DNA of 7,579 nucleotides from Pseudomonadota bacterium (GCA_030612385.1 JAUWNZ010000056.1:1-7579), one strand, 5' to 3'; shown: positions 1 through 6,479, numbered from the stretch's first letter. Translations and numbers: made by a program. Notes: generated by a model not told the origin, from the letters alone.

Positions 1-132
1 CCAGGATGAGGAGCGCGTTTTTTGCGACTGCTCCATCCGTTTGATGGCCTGAGGTTGGGGAGTCCCCCAAAGTTACGTTCAAAAGAGCGCTCCTCATCCT
101 GGGCGATGGCGCCACCGAAGGGGGGCCATCAA
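1..132. repeat. Interleaved inverted repeats, possible structured RNA or mobile-element end
   Basis: A perfect 16-bp inverted repeat pairs 1-16 (ccaggatgaggagcgc) with 87-102. A second perfect 9-bp pair joins 41-49 (ttgatggcc) to 124-132 (ggccatcaa). The second pair starts inside the loop of the first and ends outside it, so the pairs interleave like a pseudoknot. Inside the loop, 55-60 (ttgggg) and 65-70 (ccccaa) form a tight hairpin. Bases 105-113 can also pair with 122-130 (8 of 9), competing with 41-49 for the same partner. On the minus strand two reading frames stay open across most of the element, but no start or ribosome binding site supports a gene. No GTTRRRY/RYYYAAC core sites are present, so a canonical attC is unlikely. 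The left edge may continue outside the window. Confidence 0.6.
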
Positions 133-308
133 GTTATTCTATAGTTCCGCATATCTCCACATATAGAGCGATATGCAGAAAACTGATTCCATAGTTCCTG
201 TTCAATTACACAACTAAATGAGGTATTTCAAGGTGTTATCTAATAACAAATTATCTTGGCTGTCCGGTCCAATATTTCATAAACCCTCAGGACATACTTG
301 ATGCATTT
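133..308. other. Non-coding stretch without a recognised feature
   Basis: No credible ORF is present. Small features only: a 6-bp inverted pair gcatat (149-154) and atatgc (171-176), and two copies of atagttcc (141-148 and 192-199). There is no RNA gene I can recognise and no integron recombination core sequence. Confidence 0.5.
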
Positions 309-448
309 GTAAAAAGTCGGAAAAATACTCCTTTGTCATTCTGGTGAGCCGAAGCCCTGAGTATAACGAAGGGGATAGCGAATAATCTGATATCATTGAG
401 ATTCTTCGTCGCTCCGCTCCTCAGAATGACACTATGTGGACTTTTTAC
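309..448. repeat. Palindromic dispersed repeat (MITE/REP-like)
   Basis: The outer arms gtaaaaagtc (309-318) and gactttttac (439-448) are a perfect 10-bp inverted repeat. Nested inside, gtcattctg (335-343) and cagaatgac (422-430) are a perfect 9-bp pair. The right half reads, on the minus strand, as a gtcattctgaggagcgg-type sequence followed by gacgaagaatct. Similar sequences recur as dispersed palindromic repeats in several bacterial phyla; that family assignment is from memory. No coding capacity and no clear target-site duplication were seen. It lies about 130 bp upstream of the integrase start. Confidence 0.6.
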
Positions 449-575
449 GAGACTATCATACTTAAATCATTATAAAATGACTTATAATCTCTTCACTGAT
501 TTTTTGCAATAAGATATTTTAACTTTTCTGCATAACATATCATTTTTCAGAATATGTAGGAAAAGACGATTCTCA
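449..575 (+). promoter_or_regulatory. Integrase leader with a weak candidate promoter
   Basis: This AT-rich leader contains a perfect -10-like TATAAT at 483-488, but the -35 position 17 bp upstream (acttaa, 460-465) is poor. A 6-bp inverted pair, acatat (535-540) and atatgt (552-557), lies just before the integrase. The only Shine-Dalgarno candidate, agga at 558-561, is 14 bases from the ATG and therefore weak, suggesting low basal translation. No LexA-type operator was recognised. Confidence 0.25.
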
Positions 576-2013
576 ATGCCGGCTATACCTTCCGCATTAC
601 AGGAACAATTTGAAGAATATTTGCGAAACAAGCCAATTCCAAACAGCTCGCAAGGGGCTTATAAAAAATGGCTGCGCTATTACCTGGACTTTTGCCGGAA
701 GTATAATTTTCCCCCTATACGTAAAGAGAGCCTGCCCCACTTTATCCGAAAATTGCAGGAAAAAAAGCAAGCGAAGGTGCAACAAGAGCAGGCAGTAAAG
801 GCGATAACGCTGTATTATGAAACCCTTAAAACAAAAGGCCTCTCCAACAAAAAACCTGCGCCCCAAACTTCAAGTCCTCCGGGATTCGCCACTCTCAAAG
901 ACAAAAAACACTTTTCTGTTCATGAGGCTGTTGCCAGGCCGATTCAATATAAAAAGGTCATGCCGCAGCCTTCTCGCGATTCCGAACCATCATCAACTGT
1001 TCATGACAGTGTTAGCCCATCTGGAAAGGGGTATGTTGAACGGGAAAACGGCGCTTCCTGGGAAGCGGAATACTCTTTGCTTGCGGATGAAATTCATGTG
1101 CGGCATTATTCTTCCAAAACTCTCAAGACGTATAAAGGATGGGTTCGGAAATTTCAGACCTTTACAAGCAGCAAGACCCCGGAATTGCTGTCATCGAATG
1201 ATGTCAAAGAGTTCTTAACATTTTTGGCTGTGAAGCGAAAGGTGGCATCCAGCACACAAAATCAGGCGTTTAATGCGCTTTTGTTTTTTTATCCACATCC
1301 TGCACAAAGAATTCGGAGAGATCGACGGAGTTGTCAGGGTGAAGCAAAAACCCTCTATTCCTGTAGTGTTATCTCGTGAAGAGATTGACACTATCTTGAA
1401 ACACCTGGGGCCGCCATATGACCTTGTAGTAAAATTGCTTTATGGATGTGGACTTCGGCTTTCTGAATGCCTGGGTCTTCGTGTGCATTGCATGAATTTT
1501 GATGCAGGCATCTTAACTGTTCATGACGGCAAAGGTCAAAAAGACCGGACAGTGCCACTCCCTGAAAAGATCCTTCCGGAACTCCGAGGGCATCTTGAAT
1601 CATTGAAAGACCTTCATAAACGGGATCTTAAACGGAAATATGCCGGAGTGTTTTTAGTGAATGCATTAGAGCAAAAATACAAAAATGCGGCAAAGGAGTT
1701 TATCCGGCAATGGTTCTTTCCTGCCAAAAACCTGACCCGTATACCGGAGACTGGAGAATACAGACGGTATTATCTGCATGAAACGCATGTACAAAAGGCA
1801 ATAAAGGAGGCAGTGGGCAAGTCAAGAATTTGCAAGCGGGCCACAGCCCATACCTTTCGTCACAGTTTTGCAAGTCATTTGTTACAGGCAAATTATGATA
1901 TTCGCACTATTCAGGAATTATTGGGTCACAGTGATGTGAGAACCACGATGATTTATACCCATACCATTAAGAGCCAGACCAAAAAAGAAGCGAAAAGTCC
2001 TCTTGATTTTTAG
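576..2013 (+). pseudogene. intI: Integron integrase (IntI family tyrosine recombinase), frameshifted
   Basis: Integron integrases recombine attC and attI sites to insert and excise gene cassettes. Two overlapping frames encode this one: 576-1379 (N-terminal part) and 1273-2013 (catalytic part, read one base later). They join at the T7 run 1284-1290, and removing one T gives one 478-residue protein. The catalytic part has the full tyrosine-recombinase set: Arg in GLRLSE (codon 1456-1458), Lys in GKGQKDR, His and Arg in HTFRH, His in LLGHSD, and Tyr in TMIYTH. It also has the extra segment typical of IntI between the Lys and HxxR boxes (NALEQKY through YYLHETHVQKA), and it ends in SPLDF like IntI1. 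The N-terminal half is unusual: residues about 6-88 look like a core-binding SAM-like domain, followed by a linker and a second, normal one (about 156-240). IntI1 has one and about 337 residues. Whether the shift is real decay, slippage or a sequencing error cannot be told here. Confidence 0.88.
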
Positions 2014-2025
2014 GAGGTGAAAAAC

Positions 2026-2127
2026 ATGTGTATTGCCGAGCGCATGAATGATCCTGAATCCAGAGCGAACGGTTTGTAAATGGCGATTTTGTCTCCGTTA
2101 CCGGATGGTGATAACACCTTCGCCTAA
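2026..2127 (+). other. Two tiny consecutive ORFs behind the integrase
   Basis: A strong Shine-Dalgarno (aggaggt, 2012-2018) overlaps the integrase stop and precedes an ATG at 2026. That ORF ends after 17 codons (2077-2079, TAA). The next ATG (2080) follows directly in the same frame and runs 15 codons to a TAA at 2125-2127, which coincides with the target duplication of the MITE. Read through the first stop, they would give about 32 residues. I do not recognise the product. It may be a coupled leader-type peptide or the remnant of a gene that once followed the integrase. The case for translation is the ribosome binding site alone. Confidence 0.25.
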
Positions 2128-2307
2128 GGGTCTGTCAGGGAATAGGTGTTACGGTTGGGCGCTCAGATTTAGGTTAGATTTAGTCGATACGATTGAACAA
2201 AATCAGAGGAATAGTTGTGCTATTTCGAGGATTTTGCGATTGAGGATCGGCTAAAGATGGCTTGAAGATGAGATGCAGAAATGTGATACTTATTTCCTGA
2301 CAGACCC
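2128..2307. mobile_element. MITE-like element, 180 bp, TAA target duplication
   Basis: Terminal inverted repeats of 25 bp occupy 2128-2152 and 2283-2307. They start gggtctgtcagg and match at 21 of 25 positions, all four differences being transitions. TAA flanks both ends (2125-2127 and 2308-2310), consistent with a 3-bp target-site duplication. The 130-bp interior encodes no transposase, so the element would need one supplied in trans. It sits between the convergent integrase and DUF364 genes, 22 bp from the end of the latter, and its paired ends could also block read-through transcription. The parent IS family was not identified with confidence. Confidence 0.8.
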
Positions 2308-2328
2308 TAAACAACCTGAAAGGGGATG

Positions 2329-3081
2329 TTAATCATGAAGAAGGCAGAAGGACTTTCGGCTGAATTTATGGATGACGGGTGTGCCCACACCGTGCCGGAC
2401 AGCTTTTAACACCTTTTCTTTTTCCAGCGGAACTGTGCCGGCAAGCATGTGCACCGGCAGATACTCAAATGCCTCACCCACCATTGGCGTGCTGGGACCA
2501 AGCATGACGGTCTTGACGTTCTCTCCAACATTGTAAAGTATCTCTTCAGTTGTATTATTCAGGATAGAGGTCGAGGTCAGAAACAATACCTCCGCCCAGT
2601 CTCCAAGCTTTCCATAGAAATCTTCCGCATGGCCAATATCACGTGATATATCTATTATCTCCAGAGCGGCATTTCTCTCCTTGAAAATTTTAATAAGGGG
2701 GCCAAAAAAGCCCACCATAGCAACCCTTGTTCCCCTGCTAATATCAAATTTATCGAACATCACATTATTATTATTGTCCTCGGGGAGCGAAATCGCCTTT
2801 TCATAATTGAGCGCGTTTATAAGCGCAAGGGCCATGCTTCTTTCGATTGTGTTCATGCTCTTAATTTTTCCAAGGAGATCAATGGCAGGTCTGTCTTCGT
2901 AATCATGGTAACCTTTAACAACCGAGCAGGAATCTTTAGTGTCAAAATAGGTATAGGATAGACCCATCCCGCCGTCCGAGGTTGTAACTGCAGTGTACCC
3001 AAGGCCCAGACTCAATATCTCCACCTTTGTTTTTCTTGCCTTATCCGCGAACAAGTCATAAAGTCTTTTATTCAATTCCAT
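2329..3081 (-). CDS. DUF4213/DUF364 putative metal-chelation protein
   Basis: This 250-residue protein matches the overall pattern of the DUF364 family, described as a Rossmann-like putative heavy-metal chelation domain preceded by a DUF4213 N-terminal domain. Residues 1 to about 90 fit the N-terminal domain (GLGYTAVTT at 26-34, then GGMGLSYT). About 100-245 fit the Rossmann-like part: VAMVGFFGPLI at 120-130, a TSTSILNNTTEEIL segment at 170-182 and MLGPSTPM at 193-200. No signal peptide or membrane segment is seen, so it should be cytoplasmic. The start is ATG at 3081 with a modest gagggg Shine-Dalgarno about ten bases upstream. The biochemical role of the family is not settled; relatives often sit near metal-transport or cofactor genes. 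Here the upstream co-directional neighbour is a radical SAM gene, 213 bp away. The gene looks complete, and its C terminus is convergent with the integrase region. Confidence 0.8.
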   Translation of the reverse strand: MELNKRLYDLFADKARKTKVEILSLGLGYTAVTTSDGGMGLSYTYFDTKDSCSVVKGYHDYEDRPAIDLLGKIKSMNTIERSMALALINALNYEKAISLPEDNNNNVMFDKFDISRGTRVAMVGFFGPLIKIFKERNAALEIIDISRDIGHAEDFYGKLGDWAEVLFLTSTSILNNTTEEILYNVGENVKTVMLGPSTPMVGEAFEYLPVHMLAGTVPLEKEKVLKAVRHGVGTPVIHKFSRKSFCLLHD

Positions 3082-3123
3082 AAATTATAGCCCCTCAAAA
3101 CTCAGACAATCACTGTATCCTGA

Positions 3124-3260
3124 TTATAATCCGGCGGAAAGAGTCTTAATACGTGGCATCTTCAGTATAAGATGCACCTCATCTGCCGCCTGCAGATTCA
3201 GTTCCTTTGTTATATCGGTTGGTTGTCCCGCACCTCCTTCTTATAATGGCAGGCTAACAT
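3124..3260 (-). pseudogene. Possible frameshifted small gene (about 46 residues)
   Basis: The 213-bp gap between the two minus-strand genes may hold a remnant gene. An ATG at 3260 begins MLACHYKKEVRDNQPI and stops at 3210-3212. In an overlapping frame, 3240 to 3124 is open for 38 codons with protein-like composition, including DITKELNLQAADEVHLILK, but it has no usable start. A one-base shift around the repeated caaccaacc near 3215-3225 would join the two into one protein of about 46 residues. A strong Shine-Dalgarno (minus-strand aaggaggt, 3232-3239) is also present but has no start codon at normal distance. A perfect 7-bp hairpin (3156-3162 with 3169-3175) lies in the open stretch. I do not recognise the product, and chance openness is possible. 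Confidence 0.22.
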
Positions 3261-3294
3261 CCACCTTATTTCCTTGTCCGGTTTTTGGGGATAG

Positions 3295-4536
3295 TTATAG
3301 TCTGGCAAAATCCCGAAAGTTGTTCACTGCAATAAAAAATTCCCGCATCATGATCACCCAGTAATACCTGCCGCGAGCTGTGAGGCAAAGATTGCCGCAA
3401 CTATAACGCAATCCTCCCGCCAGCGCGAAGGCAAGAATATTTATCCCGAGATACTGAAAGATCTTTCCACCATACTTTTCCTTCAGCAATGCAAGATCTA
3501 ATTCCGAACCGAAGAGCTTCATCAGAAAATCGTAGCGTGCCCGATCTTTTGGCGTAAAATCGCGAGAGGCCATAAGGGGACTCTGCCCATTGTTAAGGCG
3601 GTAAATATACTCCCGTATATCGAAGGTATTTGCATAGCATCTGCCTTTTAAGTACCCAATAGATCCACTCCCCAGACCCGCGTACTCATCATAATCCACA
3701 ATGTACTCATCAATCATAGCATTAGCGTCTTTTTTGGCGAAACACCATGCCGATGAAAAGCGGTAGGACGGAATAAGTCGCTCCACGATCCGGTGATAAA
3801 ATTTCTCCTCCTGCTTGTAGTCCACCAGACCAAGTGACTTTTCCACCATCTTCCGGGTAGAATCAGAAACCATCAATGGATAATAAGTAATTTGATCGAT
3901 TCCTATATCGGTCAGGATATCCAGATCTCTGTTTAGAATATCTGTAGTCTGGGTGGGAAAATTGAAGATCATATCAGCATTCAAAGTATCAAAATATCCG
4001 AGTGTCGATTTCAATCGCCGTGCGATCGTCTGGCCACTTCCATACTTTTCGTATCGTTCCATTGCCTTCAAGAGCCCATCGTCGAAGCTCTGCACGCCCA
4101 CCGAAAGTCGATTGACACCGGCCATTTTCAAGATTTTAATATTTGTCTCCGTCAGGTGATTGGGATTGGTCTCCACAGAAATCTCACGGACCCGAAAACA
4201 ATCTCTGATTAGTGAAAGAGTCTTTTCCAACTCGTCCATCATGATAGTCGGAGTGCCTCCCCCCACATAGAGCCCCCCAAAATCATAACCATTATCTTTA
4301 TAGAGCAGCACTTCCTTTCTGAGGGCGCCAAAATAATCACGGCAAAGCGTTTCATCAAGAACAACACGGTTGAAAGAACAGTAAGGGCAAAGCTTCTCAC
4401 AGAATGGAATATGAACGTACAAAAGTCTGGACTGCTTCGAATCACCTGAGGGAATAACGGGTTTTTCCCCTTCATCAAAGTTCATGGTCTTTGCGAATTC
4501 TCGCCTGATTTTCCTGTTTATCAACCTGTTGATCAA
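3295..4536 (-). CDS. Radical SAM protein of the HemN/HemW coproporphyrinogen oxidase-like family
   Basis: This 413-residue protein carries the radical SAM cluster motif CEKLCPYC (Cys46, Cys50, Cys53), which binds a 4Fe-4S cluster and S-adenosylmethionine. It also has GGGTP (92-96), VETNP (121-125), VGVQSF (146-151) and DMIFNFP (188-194), all in the order found in the HemN/HemW group. A later AGLGSGSIGYL segment (286-296) matches the conserved HemN-type GLG region, and the C-terminal third resembles the HemN C-terminal domain. HemN proper has a fourth nearby Cys (CxxxCxxCxC). Here that position is Phe, as in HemW-type proteins, so oxygen-independent coproporphyrinogen oxidation should not be assumed; haem-handling relatives such as HutW or ChuW are alternatives. 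The enzyme should be cytoplasmic and oxygen-sensitive. It is followed by the DUF364 gene on the same strand. The true substrate is unknown. Confidence 0.85.
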   Translation of the reverse strand: MINRLINRKIRREFAKTMNFDEGEKPVIPSGDSKQSRLLYVHIPFCEKLCPYCSFNRVVLDETLCRDYFGALRKEVLLYKDNGYDFGGLYVGGGTPTIMMDELEKTLSLIRDCFRVREISVETNPNHLTETNIKILKMAGVNRLSVGVQSFDDGLLKAMERYEKYGSGQTIARRLKSTLGYFDTLNADMIFNFPTQTTDILNRDLDILTDIGIDQITYYPLMVSDSTRKMVEKSLGLVDYKQEEKFYHRIVERLIPSYRFSSAWCFAKKDANAMIDEYIVDYDEYAGLGSGSIGYLKGRCYANTFDIREYIYRLNNGQSPLMASRDFTPKDRARYDFLMKLFGSELDLALLKEKYGGKIFQYLGINILAFALAGGLRYSCGNLCLTARGRYYWVIMMREFFIAVNNFRDFARL

Positions 4537-4542
4537 GACTAA

Positions 4543-4548
4543 CCTCCT
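4543..4548 (-). promoter_or_regulatory. Shine-Dalgarno that fixes the TTG start of the radical SAM gene
   Basis: On the minus strand aggagg lies six bases before TTG (4536-4534), an optimal spacing. The next in-frame ATG is codon 18 and lacks a comparable site, so the TTG start is preferred. Confidence 0.6.
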
Positions 4549-4627
4549 CTACATCATCCGAAAAGTTGTGAATAACCGTAACAAACAAGGGGAATTTAAT
4601 CAAGACTCTATGTGAGCCGTTCACGGC

Positions 4628-4752
4628 TTGAAATTAGAAATTTGGGAGACCTGCCCGTGCCAGCACCTGTCTGCGTGTGAACACGCATAAACAGAGATGA
4701 AACGAGCTTACGAGTCAGTACAAAAGCATGAAGGCCAAATTTCCAATTTCAA
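4628..4752. repeat. Palindromic intergenic repeat
   Basis: An 18-bp inverted repeat pairs 4628-4645 (ttgaaattagaaatttgg) with 4735-4752 with one mismatch. The interior contains the hairpin gcgtgt (4673-4678) / acacgc (4681-4686), enclosed by ctgt and acag. Just outside the left arm, agccg (4615-4619) and cggct (4624-4628) form another small hairpin. There is no coding capacity. The element occupies most of the divergent region between the radical SAM gene and fdhE and looks like a MITE or other dispersed palindrome. No clear target duplication was seen. Confidence 0.6.
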
Positions 4753-4809
4753 TGGGTTTTTGATTTTACCTGACTTTATTGAGAAGCCACTAAATATGCA
4801 AATGACTGC

Positions 4810-4838
4810 TTGAACTTCTAAAAGAAATGATATATAAA
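4810..4838 (+). promoter_or_regulatory. Candidate sigma-70-type promoter for fdhE
   Basis: TTGAAC (4810-4815) and TATAAA (4833-4838) are separated by 17 bp, 4 of 6 and 5 of 6 matches to the consensus boxes. It ends 47 bases before the fdhE ATG and would also serve nth downstream. Confidence 0.45.
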
Positions 4839-4868
4839 TTTACTCAGTGCAGTGAAGATAAAGTCATG

Positions 4869-4875
4869 AAGGAGG
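4869..4875 (+). promoter_or_regulatory. fdhE Shine-Dalgarno, choosing ATG 4886 over TTG 4877
   Basis: aaggagg is one base from the in-frame TTG at 4877, too close for initiation, and ten bases from ATG 4886. The ATG is therefore taken as the start, shortening the longest ORF by three codons. Confidence 0.65.
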
Positions 4876-4885
4876 TTTGAATATA

Positions 4886-5713
4886 ATGGCCGGAATGTTG
4901 AAAGGCACATTGGAATTAATCGAAAAGTACAAAAGCTCACATCCCCATTATGTGGAGTTGCTTGGTATATTGGAAGAAGTGCTGATTCTCAGGGAGAGAT
5001 ATCGACATAATATGACAGCGGATATCTTCCCTGTGAATGAAGACATTATTGAGAAAAAACTTTCAGGAGGGTTGCCGCTAATTGATTTTTCAGGTGGTGA
5101 CTTTGACTTGACCGAACCCAAAAAATATTTCCTTGAGCTCTTGAAAATCGCAGAAAAGCAAGACCCGGAAGAAACCAGAGAGTTATCCGGGAAAATTGAA
5201 GACGGCACGATTGATTTCAAAAAAATGATTCGCAATTTTTTTACCATTGATGAGGATATATCGGAGGAACAGGAATATGAATTTCTTGATTTGATAGAGT
5301 TGTTTATAGAAGAAAGTCTGAGACCGGCTCTTGAGATAGTTGCGGAAAAATATGGCAGGGTCATTGCGGAAGCGGGATGGTCCGAAGGATATTGTCCTAT
5401 ATGCGGCAGTGAGCCGAAAATCGGAGAACTGAGGGAAGAAGAAGGGCGAAGATTTCTTTTCTGCAGCCAGTGCGGGTTTGAATGGAGTTTCATGCGAATT
5501 AAATGCCCATTCTGCGGCAATGAGGAACAGCGAACACTGGCATACTTCACCGTTGAAGATGATGAGATGCATCGGGTCGATGTGTGTAACGCTTGTAAAA
5601 GGTATATCAAGACGGTGGACTCCAGGGCTGCAAAAAGTGAGGCTAATCTTGAAGTTGAGGCCATTGCCACATTACATCTCGATATGCTGGCCAGTGAAGA
5701 GGGTTATATATGA
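4886..5713 (+). CDS. fdhE: FdhE-like formate dehydrogenase accessory protein
   Basis: FdhE proteins are cytoplasmic, rubredoxin-like iron-binding factors needed for maturation or activity of respiratory molybdenum or tungsten formate dehydrogenases. This 275-residue protein has the diagnostic C-terminal series of four CxxC motifs: CPIC (Cys170, 173) followed by G, CSQC (193, 196), CPFC (207, 210) and CNAC (234, 237) followed by KRYIKT. The N-terminal half is acidic and helical, as in the family, and E. coli FdhE (309 residues) is slightly longer. No signal peptide or membrane segment is seen. No formate dehydrogenase subunit or other fdh gene is in the window, so the partner enzyme must be elsewhere. 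The nth gene starts 41 bp downstream on the same strand, with no terminator between, suggesting co-transcription. Confidence 0.88.
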   Translation: MAGMLKGTLELIEKYKSSHPHYVELLGILEEVLILRERYRHNMTADIFPVNEDIIEKKLSGGLPLIDFSGGDFDLTEPKKYFLELLKIAEKQDPEETRELSGKIEDGTIDFKKMIRNFFTIDEDISEEQEYEFLDLIELFIEESLRPALEIVAEKYGRVIAEAGWSEGYCPICGSEPKIGELREEEGRRFLFCSQCGFEWSFMRIKCPFCGNEEQRTLAYFTVEDDEMHRVDVCNACKRYIKTVDSRAAKSEANLEVEAIATLHLDMLASEEGYI

Positions 5714-5754
5714 TTTTAGCGATGCGGGCGCCGGCGGCCATTTCTGCTTAATCG

Positions 5755-6411
5755 ATGACTGACAATGATATTGTTAAGGTAATCGGTGTCCTGAAAGAGA
5801 AATTGGAGATTTGGGGGCTTCCCTTTGTCTCCTCTCTGTCAAATAGCAATCACAGTCCCTTTCAGATGCTCATTTCAACGCTCCTGAGTCTGAGGACAAA
5901 AGATGAGACAACAGCGATAGCCTCCCAAAGGCTTTTTTCTTTATCCGCCACCCCTGATGAGATGTTGAGACTTTCCGAAGAGGAGATCATCAGGGCGATT
6001 TATCCTGTGGGCTTTTACAGAAATAAGGCGAAGACCATACTTCACATCTGCCGGGAATTGGTTGACAGGTATGAATCAAGGGTTCCAGACACCACTGAAA
6101 AGCTTCTTACCCTGAAGGGGGTGGGAAGAAAAACCGCCAATCTTGTCGCAGCCCTTGCATATAACAGTGATGAGATATGCGTCGATATCCATGTTCACAG
6201 GATTTCAAACCGCCTGGGATACGTCGAGACAAAGAATCCTGAAGAAACTGAGTATTCACTCAGAAAAAGACTCCCTAAAAAATACTGGTCACTTTATAAT
6301 ACTCTGATGGTAGCCTTCGGCAAAAATGTCTGCCGCCCAATATCCCCCTTTTGTAGCAGGTGTCCTGTCTCAGTATACTGCGACAGGGTGGGAGTAATTA
6401 AAAGCCGATAG
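5755..6411 (+). CDS. nth: Endonuclease III (base-excision DNA glycosylase/AP lyase)
   Basis: The 218-residue product removes oxidised pyrimidines and cleaves at abasic sites in base excision repair. The helix-hairpin-helix LKGVGRKTA (120-128) carries the catalytic Lys126. VDIHVHR supplies the catalytic Asp144. The C-terminal 4Fe-4S cluster loop is intact: C193-x6-C200-x2-C203-x5-C209. The length agrees with E. coli Nth (211 residues). The ATG at 5755 is the first possible start, since a stop codon (5749-5751) lies just upstream in frame. It has no obvious Shine-Dalgarno, so it may depend on translation from fdhE. The substrate pocket reads LLSLRTKD where E. coli has LLSAQATD, a variation seen in many homologues. 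No sign of damage. Confidence 0.93.
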   Translation: MTDNDIVKVIGVLKEKLEIWGLPFVSSLSNSNHSPFQMLISTLLSLRTKDETTAIASQRLFSLSATPDEMLRLSEEEIIRAIYPVGFYRNKAKTILHICRELVDRYESRVPDTTEKLLTLKGVGRKTANLVAALAYNSDEICVDIHVHRISNRLGYVETKNPEETEYSLRKRLPKKYWSLYNTLMVAFGKNVCRPISPFCSRCPVSVYCDRVGVIKSR

Positions 6412-6420
6412 GTAACTAAT

Positions 6421-6445
6421 GCCTGAACGAAAACCTCGTTCAGGC
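6421..6445 (+). terminator. Possible rho-independent terminator after nth
   Basis: gcctgaacga (6421-6430) and tcgttcaggc (6436-6445) form a perfect 10-bp stem with a 5-base loop, ten bases after the nth stop. It is followed by a T-rich but G-interrupted tract, not a clean T run, so termination is plausible but not certain. Confidence 0.45.
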
Positions 6446-6448
6446 ACG

Positions 6449-6479
6449 GTTTTGAGTTTTGGGTTTTGGGTTTTGAGTT
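6449..6479 (+). repeat. Heptamer tandem repeat gttttgR
   Basis: About 4.4 units of gttttga/gttttgg follow with period 7. The central 24 bases (6454-6477) are also a perfect mirror repeat, reading the same backwards on one strand. Confidence 0.75.

Noticed and set aside
1..132. attC site or minus-strand protein fragment
   Set aside because: No GTTRRRY or RYYYAAC core was found, and the open minus-strand frames are best explained by the repeat composition. Neither reading was adopted as the call.
2336..2410. Plus-strand 24-codon ORF with an aaagggga site upstream
   Set aside because: It lies antisense to the C-terminal codons of the DUF364 gene, and no protein-level support was found.
4948..5670. 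Long minus-strand ORF (240 codons) opposite fdhE
   Set aside because: It is rich in Ser, Leu and Ile with no recognisable domain, and the plus strand carries a clear FdhE with four CxxC motifs. It is an antisense shadow.
5722..5751. Nine-codon ORF between fdhE and nth
   Set aside because: It is too short, has no Shine-Dalgarno and has no conservation evidence.
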